Source of the DNA: a bacterium
GTDB taxonomy: Bacteria > Cyanobacteriota > Vampirovibrionia > Obscuribacterales > Obscuribacteraceae
DNA: 64,000 nt
NCBI GenBank assembly: GCA_018062085.1
Contig: JAGOSY010000005.1
Location: 217,242-281,241, forward strand
Direction of reading: 5' to 3'
The notes under the pieces are model-generated. The model was given only the letters and a program-made list of their open reading frames with translations. It had not been told where the DNA came from and searched no databases. Below are positions 7,054 through 16,475 of the stretch, piece by piece (the first letter of the stretch is position 1; each line of letters begins with the position of its first letter). The position numbers were made by a program, and so were the translations under genes.

Positions 7054-10000
7054 TTATCTATCGACATTCCCATAGCCACCGCCGCCTGGCGTTTTTATCT
7101 CTATTGCGTCGCCGGGTTCTACTTGAAATGTAGCTGTTGAGCCGAGTTCTTCTATTTTGCCGCTGGCTCTCACTATTTGATTGGCGCCGCATTCGCCGTC
7201 ATTGCCACCATTGAGGCCTGGTGGCTTGATTCTGCGGCGATTTGAAAGAATAGAAGCTGACATTGGTTTGAGGAAGCGGATGCGTCGGACGGTTCCATCT
7301 CCGCCTTTGAATTTTCCAGTGCCACCACTATTTATGCGAATGGAGAATTCCTCAAGGAGAACAGGAAAGCGCGACTCTAGAATTTCAGGATCTGTCAACC
7401 TTGAATTGGTCATATGAGTTTGAATAGCATCTGTGCCTGCGAATGAGCGGCCAGCGCCAGAGCCGCCACAGATAGTTTCGTAGTATTGCTTTTCATGGTC
7501 GCCGAAGGTGAAGTTGTTCATAGTTCCTTGAGAGGCAGCCATGATGTTGAGAGCTCGATAGATTGTATCGACAATTACTTGAGAGGTTTCAACGTTTCCT
7601 GCTACCACTGCCGCCGGTTCATGGGGGTTGAGCATTGAACCAGGCGGAATAATGAGTTTTAGCGGTTCCATGCAGCCGTCGTTTAGGGGAATGTTCGCCC
7701 TTGTTAAGGTGCGAAAAACATAGAGTACTGCTGCTCGACTTACGGCCAGCGGTGTGTTGAGATTGTTTTGCGTTTGGGCGGACGTGCCTGTAAAGTCAAT
7801 CACAGCAGTGCGATTTTGTTTGTTGATACGAACTGATACATTTATTTTGCTGCCATCATCCATGGTGCCTGTTGCTTGACCATCTTCTAAGTCTAATAAT
7901 AGGTTTCGAATCGCGAGAGCTGCGTTTGCTCGAACATGTTCCATGTAAGCTGCAACAGTCTGACTCCCGTATTTGTGCACAAGTCCCTTGAGAGCGGCTA
8001 TACCCTTGTTATTAGCAGCAATCTGCGCTTTGATGTCGTTTATATTCTGGCGAATGTTGCGTGGTGGGTAGAGCGCCGATTCGAGTAGATCAACGAACGG
8101 CGTTTCGTTGAAATCACCATCTTTCGCAATAAGAAAGTTGTCGAGTAATACTCCCTCTTCCCCAATGTTTGTGCTCATCGGGGGCATTGAACCAGGTGTA
8201 ATGCCTCCGACATCGGCATGATGCCCTCGCGATGCTACGAAGAATAGTCGCTCTTGTCGATCATCAAAAACTGGGCTGATAACGGTGATGTCAGGTAGGT
8301 GAGTGCCACCATTAAATGGGTTGTTCAGAACGTATACATCGTTGACTGCGATGGGCTGCTTGCTTGAATCGCAATCACGTGAATTGATCAGGCTTACGAC
8401 TGAATCACCCATGGAGCCAAGATGAACAGGAATGTGCGGGGCATTGGCAATAAGTCGGCCTTTGCTGTCGAAAAGCGCGCAGGAAAAGTCTAAACGCTCT
8501 TTTATGTTCACTGAGTGACTGGCTTGCTGCAAAGTAATTCCCATTTCTTCGGCAATTGACATGAACATATTGCTAAATAGTTCTAGTTTTACCGGGTCAG
8601 CCATTTCTGTTACTGCTGGAAGTGTTTCGCAGCAGGCTTCTTGCGGATTTTGTTCTCTCCCTTTTTGTCTCAGTAGTAGAGTACTGTCGTGCAAAACCTC
8701 AGCGCACCAACCAGGCTCAATGATTGTCGTAGCTGTGTATTCTGCAATTAGCGCTGGGCCCTCAATGGTTGCACCGGTGCTTAGCAGCTCGCGCACGTGA
8801 ACTTTTGTCGTATGCCACTGCCCTTGAGAAAAGAGCAAATGATCGGTTGGTTTATTAACCAATGTGCTTGATGTCTGGTGTGGTTGTGCTGTAGAAGTAT
8901 TCTCGCAGCTCAAGTTTGCTGTTGTCACATTTTGAATTGACTCAATCACCAGGTTATCCGCTTGGCTCTGGGCCGTAACTCTTATTTCTTCGAGGATTGG
9001 ACAACTAGTTTCGAGTGCGAAACCAAAGAGCTTTTTATGACGGTCATGAAATTTTGCTCTTGCTTCTTTTAGGTTGTAGTCTAATTCAACTGGAATAGTT
9101 GTATCAGAATCTTGATAGCGCAAGAATAACTGCTGGTATAAGATTACGTTCGCTGCTTCGGCTTGAGCCTGGAGCTTTTGTGTGGCGACTTGGCCAAGTT
9201 TTTCGAAGCTTATTCGGAGTTCAGCTAACAGAACCTCAGATAATTCCTTCCTTACTGATTGCTCTACGGTTGCAGACGTTGTAGTGGCACCAATACCATA
9301 GGCGGACAGCACTCCAGCTAGTGGGCTTATTAAGACTTGCTTGACTCCCAGTCTCTCGGCGATTAGGCAAGCGTGCTGCCCACCTGCGCCACCAAAGGCT
9401 ACTAATGTTGCTTCACTAACGTCGTGACCTTTTTGTGTTGAAACTTTTGAAATTGCTTGAGCCATCTTCTCAATGGCTACCGTAAGAAAGCCCCAAGCTA
9501 TATCTTCGATGCTTTTACTGGCATTACAGCTAGCCCCGCTAACATCGTCTCGGCTGCGATTGATTAGCGTGCTGAGTTCGTTGAAACGATTAGAAGCGGC
9601 TAGTAGATCTAGTGGCTGATCATGATCCACTCCAAATGAATCAGGGAAGTGGGCTAGCGATATGCGACCCAGCAGTAGGTTTGCATCTGTCACCGTAGCT
9701 GGGCCGCTGTGCCCATAGCAGGCCGGGCCAGGTTGAGCTCCAGCAGACTGTGGTCCAACCAAGAAACGTGCCCCGTCAAAACTGAGTATGGAACCTCCGC
9801 CGGCAGCTACAGTGTGCACGGCCAGCATCGGCGCGCGCACGCGGATACCGTCAATGATTGTTTCGAATAGGCGCTCGTACTCACCTTGAAAATAGCAAAC
9901 GTCTGTGGAAGTACCTCCCATATCAAAACCTATAATATTGGAAATACCATGCACCTCTGCTGCCTTTTTCGCTCCTACGACACCTCCCGCCGGCCCAGAA

Positions 10001-10857
10001 ATTAGGGCATCACGACCACGGAAATAATCTTTAGTTGTAAGTCCGCCATCAGACTTCATAAATTTGATCTGCAGATTTGCGTGGCAGCTTTTAAGATCTT
10101 TGTGGAGCTTGTCTGTATATGCTTTCAATGGTGGTGTTAGATAGCCATCGACCAAAGTGGTATCACCGCGACTGATGAATTTAATCAATGGAGTGATTTC
10201 GCTTGACCTAGAGATGTTTTCAAAACCAACTTCTTTGGCGATGGAGGCACATTTCTCTTCGTGTTGCGGATATTTGTAGCTATGCATGAAAACAATAGCA
10301 ATTGATCTAATACCGCTATCTCTGGCCCTTTGCAGCAGAGCTTTTGTTTGCTCAAAATCGAATCTCTGAATTTCTTCTCCATCTGCTCCAAAACGGCCTG
10401 GTACTTCAATAACTTGAGCAAAAATTGGAGCGGTCTTGATTATCTCTAAAGCAAAGATATCGGCTCTATTTTGATATCCGATTTTGAAGGCATCTTTCAT
10501 TCCTTGATTAGTGACTAGCAATAAGGGTTCGCCTTTGCGTTCCAGTAAGGCGTTGGTAGCAACTGTTGTTCCAATGCGAACCTGACCAATATTGGTATCA
10601 TTCATGTTGACTTTTGACTTTTGACTTGGTTGCTGGTTTTGGTTTTCCGACTTATTTTGTTCTTTTGTCTTATTTGGATTTGCCTGTTGATTTGTGTTTG
10701 CCTGCTTGAGAATAGCCGCTATCCCAAGTATTGCAGAATCTTGGCTTTGACCTGGAAGCTCGGAAAGTATCTTGTAGACGTATACTTTTCCATCGGGCCC
10801 TTTCGCCACGATGTCGGTAAATGTTCCGCCTCGGTCTATATAGAATTCGAATGTCAT
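7054..10857 (-). CDS. Fused hydantoinase A/B (5-oxoprolinase-type, ATP-hydrolysing)
   Basis: 1267 residues with HyuA and HyuB halves in one chain, as in eukaryotic 5-oxoprolinase and many bacterial fusions; the expected reaction is ATP-driven ring opening of 5-oxoproline or a hydantoin. HyuA begins DRGGTFTDIVAKGPDG and includes RIGTTVATNALLERKGEP and GFDMGGTSTDVC. HyuB begins about residue 750 (KLELFSNMFMSIAEEMG), includes NIKERLDFSCALFD, and ends TPGGGGYG. The ATG at 10857 starts the conserved domain; the frame stays open 53 codons further upstream without homologous features. A Gln/Asn/Lys-rich insert (about residues 53-90) interrupts the HyuA N-terminus. The exact substrate cannot be read from sequence. 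Confidence 0.9.
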   Translation of the reverse strand: MTFEFYIDRGGTFTDIVAKGPDGKVYVYKILSELPGQSQDSAILGIAAILKQANTNQQANPNKTKEQNKSENQNQQPSQKSKVNMNDTNIGQVRIGTTVATNALLERKGEPLLLVTNQGMKDAFKIGYQNRADIFALEIIKTAPIFAQVIEVPGRFGADGEEIQRFDFEQTKALLQRARDSGIRSIAIVFMHSYKYPQHEEKCASIAKEVGFENISRSSEITPLIKFISRGDTTLVDGYLTPPLKAYTDKLHKDLKSCHANLQIKFMKSDGGLTTKDYFRGRDALISGPAGGVVGAKKAAEVHGISNIIGFDMGGTSTDVCYFQGEYERLFETIIDGIRVRAPMLAVHTVAAGGGSILSFDGARFLVGPQSAGAQPGPACYGHSGPATVTDANLLLGRISLAHFPDSFGVDHDQPLDLLAASNRFNELSTLINRSRDDVSGASCNASKSIEDIAWGFLTVAIEKMAQAISKVSTQKGHDVSEATLVAFGGAGGQHACLIAERLGVKQVLISPLAGVLSAYGIGATTTSATVEQSVRKELSEVLLAELRISFEKLGQVATQKLQAQAEAANVILYQQLFLRYQDSDTTIPVELDYNLKEARAKFHDRHKKLFGFALETSCPILEEIRVTAQSQADNLVIESIQNVTTANLSCENTSTAQPHQTSSTLVNKPTDHLLFSQGQWHTTKVHVRELLSTGATIEGPALIAEYTATTIIEPGWCAEVLHDSTLLLRQKGREQNPQEACCETLPAVTEMADPVKLELFSNMFMSIAEEMGITLQQASHSVNIKERLDFSCALFDSKGRLIANAPHIPVHLGSMGDSVVSLINSRDCDSSKQPIAVNDVYVLNNPFNGGTHLPDITVISPVFDDRQERLFFVASRGHHADVGGITPGSMPPMSTNIGEEGVLLDNFLIAKDGDFNETPFVDLLESALYPPRNIRQNINDIKAQIAANNKGIAALKGLVHKYGSQTVAAYMEHVRANAALAIRNLLLDLEDGQATGTMDDGSKINVSVRINKQNRTAVIDFTGTSAQTQNNLNTPLAVSRAAVLYVFRTLTRANIPLNDGCMEPLKLIIPPGSMLNPHEPAAVVAGNVETSQVIVDTIYRALNIMAASQGTMNNFTFGDHEKQYYETICGGSGAGRSFAGTDAIQTHMTNSRLTDPEILESRFPVLLEEFSIRINSGGTGKFKGGDGTVRRIRFLKPMSASILSNRRRIKPPGLNGGNDGECGANQIVRASGKIEELGSTATFQVEPGDAIEIKTPGGGGYGNVDR

Positions 10858-11391
10858 GGCCTGATTGTAGTGCGTTTGGCATAAGTTAGATCGCGATTTA
10901 CTAGCAGTAGCGCGTTCTTCTGCTTGATACTTAAGTTCTAAGTATTGATAAGTGCAATCAGTTGAGCTAAAGAAAAATTTCGATTTGAAGTTCACTGCTT
11001 GATAATTGATACTCAATTCTTCGATTTTTTTGTTTACCTCTGCTTGAAGGTTTACTTAGTAATCTCTTTTGCGGAGCGCAGTGAAGCTTGAAGTGTGGCA
11101 ATAGCGACTATCCACGATTCACTCGGCTCAGCCTTTGGCCCGAGCCCTAGGAGCATCTGTGGTTGTTGCGATTGCCTGAAATGAAAGTGAAATGATTTGC
11201 TATTGAGGATTTATTGGTTATGAATTTCAGCTGGAGGAGGTCCAACCCTTAGTGCCCATACAAAAGTATGCGTGCGTGCAGCTCTCGCTTCCTGAATAAT
11301 CGATATACTATTCATTTATAAGCGAACCATAGTCATCGAGCAGTCCCGGTTCCGGATTGCAAGCTAGTAACAAACGAGAGTAAGCAGTGTA
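10858..11391. other. Divergent intergenic region
   Basis: 534 bases between the hydantoinase start and a divergent TPR gene. I see no convincing gene. The part next to the hydantoinase is open in its frame. A weak GC-rich dyad (GGCTC at 11125, GAGCC at 11142) has no T tract. Promoters for both genes probably lie here, but I cannot pick boxes with confidence. Confidence 0.5.
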
Positions 11392-12114
11392 ATGAGCGCA
11401 AATAAAGTCGAGACAACTACAACAACTTCTACTTCTGCTTCTGCTTCTGACAATGCAGATCGCCTTGCGCAGATCACAAAGTGGCAAGCCGTAAGTGAGG
11501 AAGCTCATTCAGCTTTTGAAGTAAGACGTTATACGCAAGCTGAGACTCGCTTCTTAGATGCTTTGATTATTGCTGAGCAACTCTCTGGTGTTGTTACTGC
11601 TGAAGCCAAGGATCAGCTAGAGCAAGATATTATTACTTCGATAGCGACAATGGCGAAGAACGCCGTTGATACTAAGCCGCAGAGTCCTACTCAATTCTTG
11701 CGACCTGCTTATAAAATTGTCGATGTTGGTGAAGAGGACCTCACGAGGCTGGCTAAAAGCCTCAATAATCTGGCGGCGCTCTATCACTTACAAGGAAAGT
11801 TTTTCTTAGCGGAAAACCTGTATGACCGCTGTCTCGACATAAAGTTGGCTTTATATGGCGAAGAACACTTAGAAACTGCTATTAACTTGCATAATTTAGC
11901 TGTTCTCAATTGCGCCAAGAAGAAATGGGAAAAGGCAGAGATTTTGTTTAAGCGGGCTCTGGAAATTCGCGAGAAGCTTTTGAGTGAAACTGACCCAGAG
12001 TTGATTCCGATTTTGAAAAATTACGGCATCATGTTGCGTAAGACCCTCCGTGAAGAGGAGGCTAAGGCCGTAGAGGCTAGAATGGCAGCCATTGAATCGC
12101 TTAGGCTTTCTTAA
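11392..12114 (+). CDS. TPR (kinesin light chain-type) protein
   Basis: 240 residues; a Thr/Ser-rich low-complexity N-terminus (ETTTTTSTSASASDN), then tetratricopeptide repeats of the kinesin-light-chain kind: LAKSLNNLAALYHLQGKF, YDRCLDIKLALYGEEHLE, AINLHNLAVLNCAKKKWEKA and FKRALEIREKLL. Such repeats make a superhelical protein-binding scaffold; the partner is unknown. There is no signal peptide, so it is probably cytoplasmic. The gene converges on ada, with a hairpin between the two. Confidence 0.85.
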   Translation: MSANKVETTTTTSTSASASDNADRLAQITKWQAVSEEAHSAFEVRRYTQAETRFLDALIIAEQLSGVVTAEAKDQLEQDIITSIATMAKNAVDTKPQSPTQFLRPAYKIVDVGEEDLTRLAKSLNNLAALYHLQGKFFLAENLYDRCLDIKLALYGEEHLETAINLHNLAVLNCAKKKWEKAEILFKRALEIREKLLSETDPELIPILKNYGIMLRKTLREEEAKAVEARMAAIESLRLS

Positions 12115-12132
12115 GGCATCTTGGCCTAGGTT

Positions 12133-12155
12133 AGCCGAGTGCGCCAGGCACGGCT
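12133..12155. terminator. Probable bidirectional terminator between TPR gene and ada
   Basis: Bulged stem formed by AGCC and GTGC pairing with GCAC and GGCT around a GCCAG loop, followed on the plus strand by the pyrimidine-rich CATTCTTTCTTCCC. It lies in the 40-base gap between two convergent genes. Confidence 0.45.
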
Positions 12156-13231
12156 CATTCTTTCTTCCCTTTGGCTGCCTCTCGGTCAAGTAGCGTGCGT
12201 TTACGCTCAACTCCCCAGCGATAACCCGAGAGTGAGCCATCGGTGCGAACCACTCTGTGGCAGGGAACCACCACCGCTAGGGCGTTTGCGGCACAGGCGC
12301 TGGCAACTGCGCGGACGGCTTTTGGTGAACCGATATTTTTACCGATATCGGTATAGTTTCTGGTCTCGCCAAGGGGAATGTGCTGCAACGCTTGCCACAC
12401 TCGCTGCTGAAAGCTTGTTCCTCTTATGTCAAGGGGGAGTGCAAAGCCTTGGGCCGGTTCTTCAATGTAAGAAATTACATGACCAACCACTTGGTCGAAA
12501 TTGTCATCCCCTCCTTTCAGGGCGGCGCGAGGAAATCGATCTTGTAGGTCGCACAGCAGTTCGCTAGGGTGATCACCTAACAAAATGGCGCAAATTCCCT
12601 TGCGGCTCTGGGCTACAAGGATAGAGCCGAGAAAACACTCGCCAATGGCAAAGTAGATTTCGGTGTTCTCCCCACCAGCTTTAAAGGCTGTAGGTGTCAT
12701 ACCAAGCATGGCGTCCGACTTCTCGTAAAACCGACCGCTGGAATTGTAACCCGCTTCAAATATTGCTTGAGTGATGTTTTCAGTGCTTGTCAATTCTTGA
12801 CGAATTCGTTTGGCTCTATGGGCAGTGGCATATGCCGTTGGTGTTAATCCTGTTATTGACTTGAAGAGTCTGTGGAAATGATAGGAACTAAGACCAGCGG
12901 CGCTGGCTAGTTCCGCGAGCGAAAGTTTACTGTCTGACGTTTCAATTAGACGACAGATATTAGAAACCATAATTGAATGGTGTTCCAAATGAGAATTTTG
13001 CTTTGGTCTGCAGCGCTTACAAGCTCTGAACCCAGCTAGCTCAGCTTCTTCATAAGTTTTGTGAAATTGAATGTTTTCGTGCTTAGCCAAGCGCGCGCCA
13101 CAAGATGGACGGCAATATACTCCAGTGGTTTTGACAGAATAGTAAAATTGACCATCAAACTGTCGATCGCGATCGACTATTGCTTGCCAGCGGCAATCTT
13201 TATTGAGGATGTCATTCTTGGGGTCTTTCAT
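12155..13231 (-). CDS. ada: Ada, methyl-responsive regulator and O6-methylguanine-DNA methyltransferase
   Basis: 358 residues with all three Ada parts. The N-terminal Zn domain accepts methyl from phosphotriesters: GVYCRPSC and FRACKRCRP supply four cysteines. An AraC-type helix-turn-helix follows (LAELASAAGLSSYHFHRLFK, ITQAIFEAGYNSSGRFYE). The C-terminal alkyltransferase has the active site VPCHRVVRTDG and the FQQRVWQAL helix. It repairs alkylated DNA and should activate its own regulon when methylated. ATG at 13231; 12-bp tandem repeats lie just upstream. The palindrome ACCGATATCGGT at 12341 is embedded in the alkyltransferase domain, encoding TDIG. Confidence 0.95.
   Translation of the reverse strand: MKDPKNDILNKDCRWQAIVDRDRQFDGQFYYSVKTTGVYCRPSCGARLAKHENIQFHKTYEEAELAGFRACKRCRPKQNSHLEHHSIMVSNICRLIETSDSKLSLAELASAAGLSSYHFHRLFKSITGLTPTAYATAHRAKRIRQELTSTENITQAIFEAGYNSSGRFYEKSDAMLGMTPTAFKAGGENTEIYFAIGECFLGSILVAQSRKGICAILLGDHPSELLCDLQDRFPRAALKGGDDNFDQVVGHVISYIEEPAQGFALPLDIRGTSFQQRVWQALQHIPLGETRNYTDIGKNIGSPKAVRAVASACAANALAVVVPCHRVVRTDGSLSGYRWGVERKRTLLDREAAKGKKE
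12341..12352. repeat. Palindrome ACCGATATCGGT inside ada
   Basis: Exact 12-bp copy of the recurring palindrome, extendable to 14 bp (one T/A pair on each side). It is in frame with ada, giving Thr-Asp-Ile-Gly in the stretch YTDIGKNIG, where related alkyltransferases have an alignable segment. It therefore seems to have arisen by substitution rather than insertion. Confidence 0.9.
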
Positions 13232-13242
13232 TGGATCTTTTT

Positions 13243-13290
13243 GAGGTCTTTTATGAGCTCTTTTATGAGCTCTTTTATGAGCTCTTCTAT
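13243..13290. repeat. Four 12-bp tandem repeats upstream of ada
   Basis: Head-to-tail units GAGGTCTTTTAT, GAGCTCTTTTAT (twice) and GAGCTCTTCTAT directly upstream of the ada start. Read in the ada frame they would encode repeated KRAH, but no start codon precedes them before an in-frame stop. They probably fall in the ada leader or promoter, where copy number could alter expression. Confidence 0.85.
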
Positions 13291-13445
13291 GTGGTATTGC
13301 GTGCTATTTGTGTGATGTCAATCAAGCGGTTTTTTATTGGGTTTTGTATGCGACTCAATAGACTCAAGCTTAGCAAGAGAGAAATCACTAAGCACTCCGA
13401 GTCTTGCTTTTGAATTGGTGCTTACCAAACCAGCTAGATTGAATT

Positions 13446-15812
13446 CTAAGTAATTGGCATCGTGAAATAGGTGGTCGTGCCCCGGCCGGCCTCTGATTCG
13501 GCCCATATGAGACCACCTAGGCGCTCTACGTTGCTGCGGGCAAGATACATCGCGAGTCTTGAACCGTAGGTATCTTGTGTGTGTTTGCCTTCGATAAATC
13601 CAACGAACATTTCGGCTATTTCCGACTGAGGCAGTGCTGGGCCAGAACTTGACACACCAATGCGCATCTCATTGCCCTTTACCTGACTCTCCACGCGAAC
13701 GCGACCACCAGCGGCTGTTACCATAATCATGCGTTCGAGAACTTGTCGCAAAATGCCGATTATTGCTTCTCTGTTTCCTAATATCGGTGGCAGTCCTGTT
13801 ACTGTTTTGTAGTCGAGTAGAAGCTGTCTATCCCTGGCCAAGGGCGTAACTTCTTCCAAACAGTCGGCGACGACCCGAGTGATATTTATCTGTTCTTTAA
13901 CCGCCGCCGGTGGTGGCACAAAGCCGCCATACATCATTAGCAAGCTGTCGACTACTCCGACCAGTTGGCTATAGTGCAAGTGTAGCTCAGCTAGGGCCTG
14001 ACCTACCGATGGATGCATAGTGTTGCGAGCATTGGCAAGGATGGCCTGCCAGCTCAACTCCGCTCCAGTTAGTGGCCCTCGGATATTATCCTGTAGCATG
14101 CTGACTATTTCCTGGCGCAGCAGTTGGTTCTCGCTGCGCAGTGATTTGTCACGCAAGACCATAATGTAGCCCATTATCGAACCGTCATCACCTGAAAGTG
14201 GTTGTAGATGTGCTAAGACCTGAACGGTTTTTTCGCTAGCTCTGTGGAATATTACACCCTCTGGATAGAACTGATTGATCAGGGCCATTGGGTCGCCGCC
14301 GTGTTGTGTAAAGGCTTGTCCCATGCCGTGGCTTTGCGGCGTTTCTCCTGGTTTGAGTACCAAGTCAAAGCACAGTCGACCGGCTATTTCTCCTTCTGAC
14401 ATACCCGTCCAGTTAAGGAAAACCGGGTTGGCGTGCAGGATGTTGCCATATTGGTCAAGGATGAGGAAACCTTCGGTCGAACTTTGCAGCACAGCATCTA
14501 GTTGCTGTTGCAGCACTGTAGCCTGACGGCCAGCTTGATTGACATGCCTTGAGAGTTCAGCAACTTTCTGTGCTTGAGTGGTAATTTGGCGGTTAAGTGT
14601 GTCTACTTGCTGGGTTGACTGCTCGGCAATTAAGCCTCGCTCCTTTACAGCCTCTACTTGTTTGTTCAGCTGAATCTTGAGATTTTGTGTCGTAGAGCGC
14701 ATCGACAACACCGCTGTATCAATTAACTCGCCTAGTTCTAGCCAATCTCCCGATAGGTTTTCTAGGGGCGGAATTATCTGTTTGTTGTTAGCAATGGCCT
14801 GGGTACGCTTTACCAAAAAGCGCAACGGAGTATCGACCGATTGGGCAATTTTTGCCGCTAAGAATAATCCGACTAGGCCGCCAAAAACGCCAACCAAGCC
14901 GCCTAGTAATAGTACTTCAACTAATTTAGATTGTTCGTTTGGTACTGGTTTGCAAACTAATACGTAGCCAATAATGACACGGTCGCTTTCAAGTGGTAGC
15001 GACATCCACCAGGCCCCCTCTTTTTCAAAGCCGTTAGCTGGCACAATTAGGTGGTCCAATTGCGGAATGCCTGTTCCCAGTGGTGAGCGTGTGACAACCT
15101 TGCTGGCATCATGACCATTTAAATCGAGCAAGAAACGCATCGGACCTGGCAGATTTTTGATTCCCTGGGAAAAGGCCGTCGTAGTTTTGATTTTTTCTGA
15201 ATAGACAGCAAGCTCCACTCCCAAAACATTTGGATCTTCAATGCCGAAGCGAGCAGCAAGCGCTGTGAGGAAATCTGAATTAAGCGGCTGATTGACGGCA
15301 AGGATGCCTTTGCGGCCGCCAGCTGAGAATGACTTGACTGTACTTATTGAAATTACGCCAGTTTTTTCGCTAAAAGTAGGACCTTTGTAAAAGTCATGAG
15401 CAAGAGCGAGGTCAATTACTGTACTCTCTGATTTTAATGAGTATCCGCTTTGGTTGGGTGTCTCGGTGCTAAAAAAGACAGTGCCCTTCTCGTCGGTCAC
15501 TTGAACACTGCCTGGGAAGAATAGTTTGTCTTCGGCAGCGCGAATACTGGCTGCTGCTTCTCCTTTGTTCTTGCCGTCATAGGCAGACAAAAAGCGTTGA
15601 TCGCGCAGTAAGCTGTCAACCAGTCTCTGAGTTTGATCTTGAGCCGCAGTCAAACTGGTATTTAGGCGTGGACCGCGCACATTGGCTACTGCTGAAGCTG
15701 CCAGGGTTCTGGTGGAGCGAAAGTCAAAATATACAGAATAGAGAACGTGGCCAGAGACCACGATCACCACTACGGTAATGAGCGCAAACGTGAGCCTTGA
15801 ACTCAGATTCAA
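13446..15812 (-). CDS. Membrane sensor kinase-like protein with degenerate catalytic motifs
   Basis: 788 residues. A membrane segment at about 9-29, an extracytoplasmic sensor region of about 250 residues, a second membrane segment at about 284-308 (LLLGGLVGVFGGLVGLFLAAK), HAMP-like and coiled-coil stretches, a PAS domain (about 440-560, LQSSTEGFLILDQYGNILHA), a DHp-like helix pair and a HATPase-like end. In the H-box the usual HELRTPL reads DNIRGPL, so the phospho-acceptor His is missing. The N-box reads QVLERMI and the DxGxG motif reads SSSGPA. It is most likely a pseudokinase. No response regulator gene is adjacent. Confidence 0.82.
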   Translation of the reverse strand: MNLSSRLTFALITVVVIVVSGHVLYSVYFDFRSTRTLAASAVANVRGPRLNTSLTAAQDQTQRLVDSLLRDQRFLSAYDGKNKGEAAASIRAAEDKLFFPGSVQVTDEKGTVFFSTETPNQSGYSLKSESTVIDLALAHDFYKGPTFSEKTGVISISTVKSFSAGGRKGILAVNQPLNSDFLTALAARFGIEDPNVLGVELAVYSEKIKTTTAFSQGIKNLPGPMRFLLDLNGHDASKVVTRSPLGTGIPQLDHLIVPANGFEKEGAWWMSLPLESDRVIIGYVLVCKPVPNEQSKLVEVLLLGGLVGVFGGLVGLFLAAKIAQSVDTPLRFLVKRTQAIANNKQIIPPLENLSGDWLELGELIDTAVLSMRSTTQNLKIQLNKQVEAVKERGLIAEQSTQQVDTLNRQITTQAQKVAELSRHVNQAGRQATVLQQQLDAVLQSSTEGFLILDQYGNILHANPVFLNWTGMSEGEIAGRLCFDLVLKPGETPQSHGMGQAFTQHGGDPMALINQFYPEGVIFHRASEKTVQVLAHLQPLSGDDGSIMGYIMVLRDKSLRSENQLLRQEIVSMLQDNIRGPLTGAELSWQAILANARNTMHPSVGQALAELHLHYSQLVGVVDSLLMMYGGFVPPPAAVKEQINITRVVADCLEEVTPLARDRQLLLDYKTVTGLPPILGNREAIIGILRQVLERMIMVTAAGGRVRVESQVKGNEMRIGVSSSGPALPQSEIAEMFVGFIEGKHTQDTYGSRLAMYLARSNVERLGGLIWAESEAGRGTTTYFTMPIT

Positions 15813-15897
15813 AGAGCTACCACCAAGCTATTGACACCTTACAAAAGAACCATAAGAAGTTTAACCCCTTATGCGACCTCTTGGAATCGGGTATTCC

Positions 15898-16170
15898 CTA
15901 TTTACCGGCTTGAGCCTTGCGGTATTCGGCTTGCACCTGAATCGCCCGGATTAACTGGTTGGGGCCTATAAAACCCAACTCCAAAAGAATTTGGCCTAAC
16001 GGCTTGGGATCTCTATCATGATCTTTGTCTTCACGTTGAATGCGAAGAGACTCATCAAGCTGATAGATCGTTATGTAATCTAGTTCAACGAGAATTTGCC
16101 CCAGCAGCGTGCGGCTTGGTTCCTGCTGTGAGTTGTCTTGGGCTTCTTTGGAGCTTTTGGATTTCGGCAT
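15898..16170 (-). CDS. Stand-alone MshEN/GspE N-terminal-like mini-protein
   Basis: 90 residues: a Lys/Ser/Gln-rich start, then two copies of the motif found in MshEN domains of type II/IV assembly ATPases, LGQILVELDYITIYQLDESL and LGQILLELGFIGPNQLIRAI. MshEN domains bind c-di-GMP in some ATPases, but the Arg that usually precedes LG is Leu or Pro here, so binding is doubtful. No ATPase domain follows. The ATG at 16170 was chosen over a GTG at 16221, which adds a basic 17-residue leader. Function unknown. Confidence 0.72.
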   Translation of the reverse strand: MPKSKSSKEAQDNSQQEPSRTLLGQILVELDYITIYQLDESLRIQREDKDHDRDPKPLGQILLELGFIGPNQLIRAIQVQAEYRKAQAGK

Positions 16171-16475
16171 TTTCTTTTTTCGTTTATTACGTGAGTTGGA
16201 AAGCAGACCGCTGGGCAACACCCGAAGAATTCAACTTATGGCTGCTGGGTTTCCCCCCTGACCAGGTTCGTCGGTCTTCGCCGTCACCCAACGATCTGTG
16301 AATAGTGATTATAGACGAAATGTCCTTTCAATAGCAGTGCAATGTAAATACTCGCTTTGCTAGACTTTGTTCTCAACCTTTTGACAAGGGCTTACACTTG
16401 TTATTCGGATAAATTGAAACTTTACCGATATCGGTAAAAAATAGAAGTAGCTTGGCAAGTGGGAGCGAATTTTTC
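16171..16475. other. Intergenic region carrying a palindrome copy
   Basis: 305 bases between divergent genes. It holds TTGACA at 16381 (a possible -35 box for the methyltransferase, with no clear -10 at good spacing) and the palindrome at 16421-16438. No gene was seen. Confidence 0.5.
16421..16438. repeat. Palindrome TTTACCGATATCGGTAAA upstream of methyltransferase
   Basis: Perfect 18-bp palindrome containing ACCGATATCGGT, about 38 bases before the methyltransferase ATG and within the likely promoter or leader. A dimeric regulator could bind it, or it may just be a genomic repeat copy. Confidence 0.9.

Noticed and set aside
6872..7079. Small frames on both strands across the 52-bp palindrome, each reading the same peptide
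   Set aside because: The identical peptide on both strands is an automatic result of the palindrome, not a pair of genes.
11125..11146. GC-rich dyad in the gap before the TPR gene as a terminator or small RNA
   Set aside because: Stem is short and imperfect with no T tract; no conserved RNA motif such as that of SRP RNA was found.
13243..13290. Tandem repeats considered as a CRISPR array
   Set aside because: Units are contiguous 12-mers with no spacers and no cas genes are in the window.
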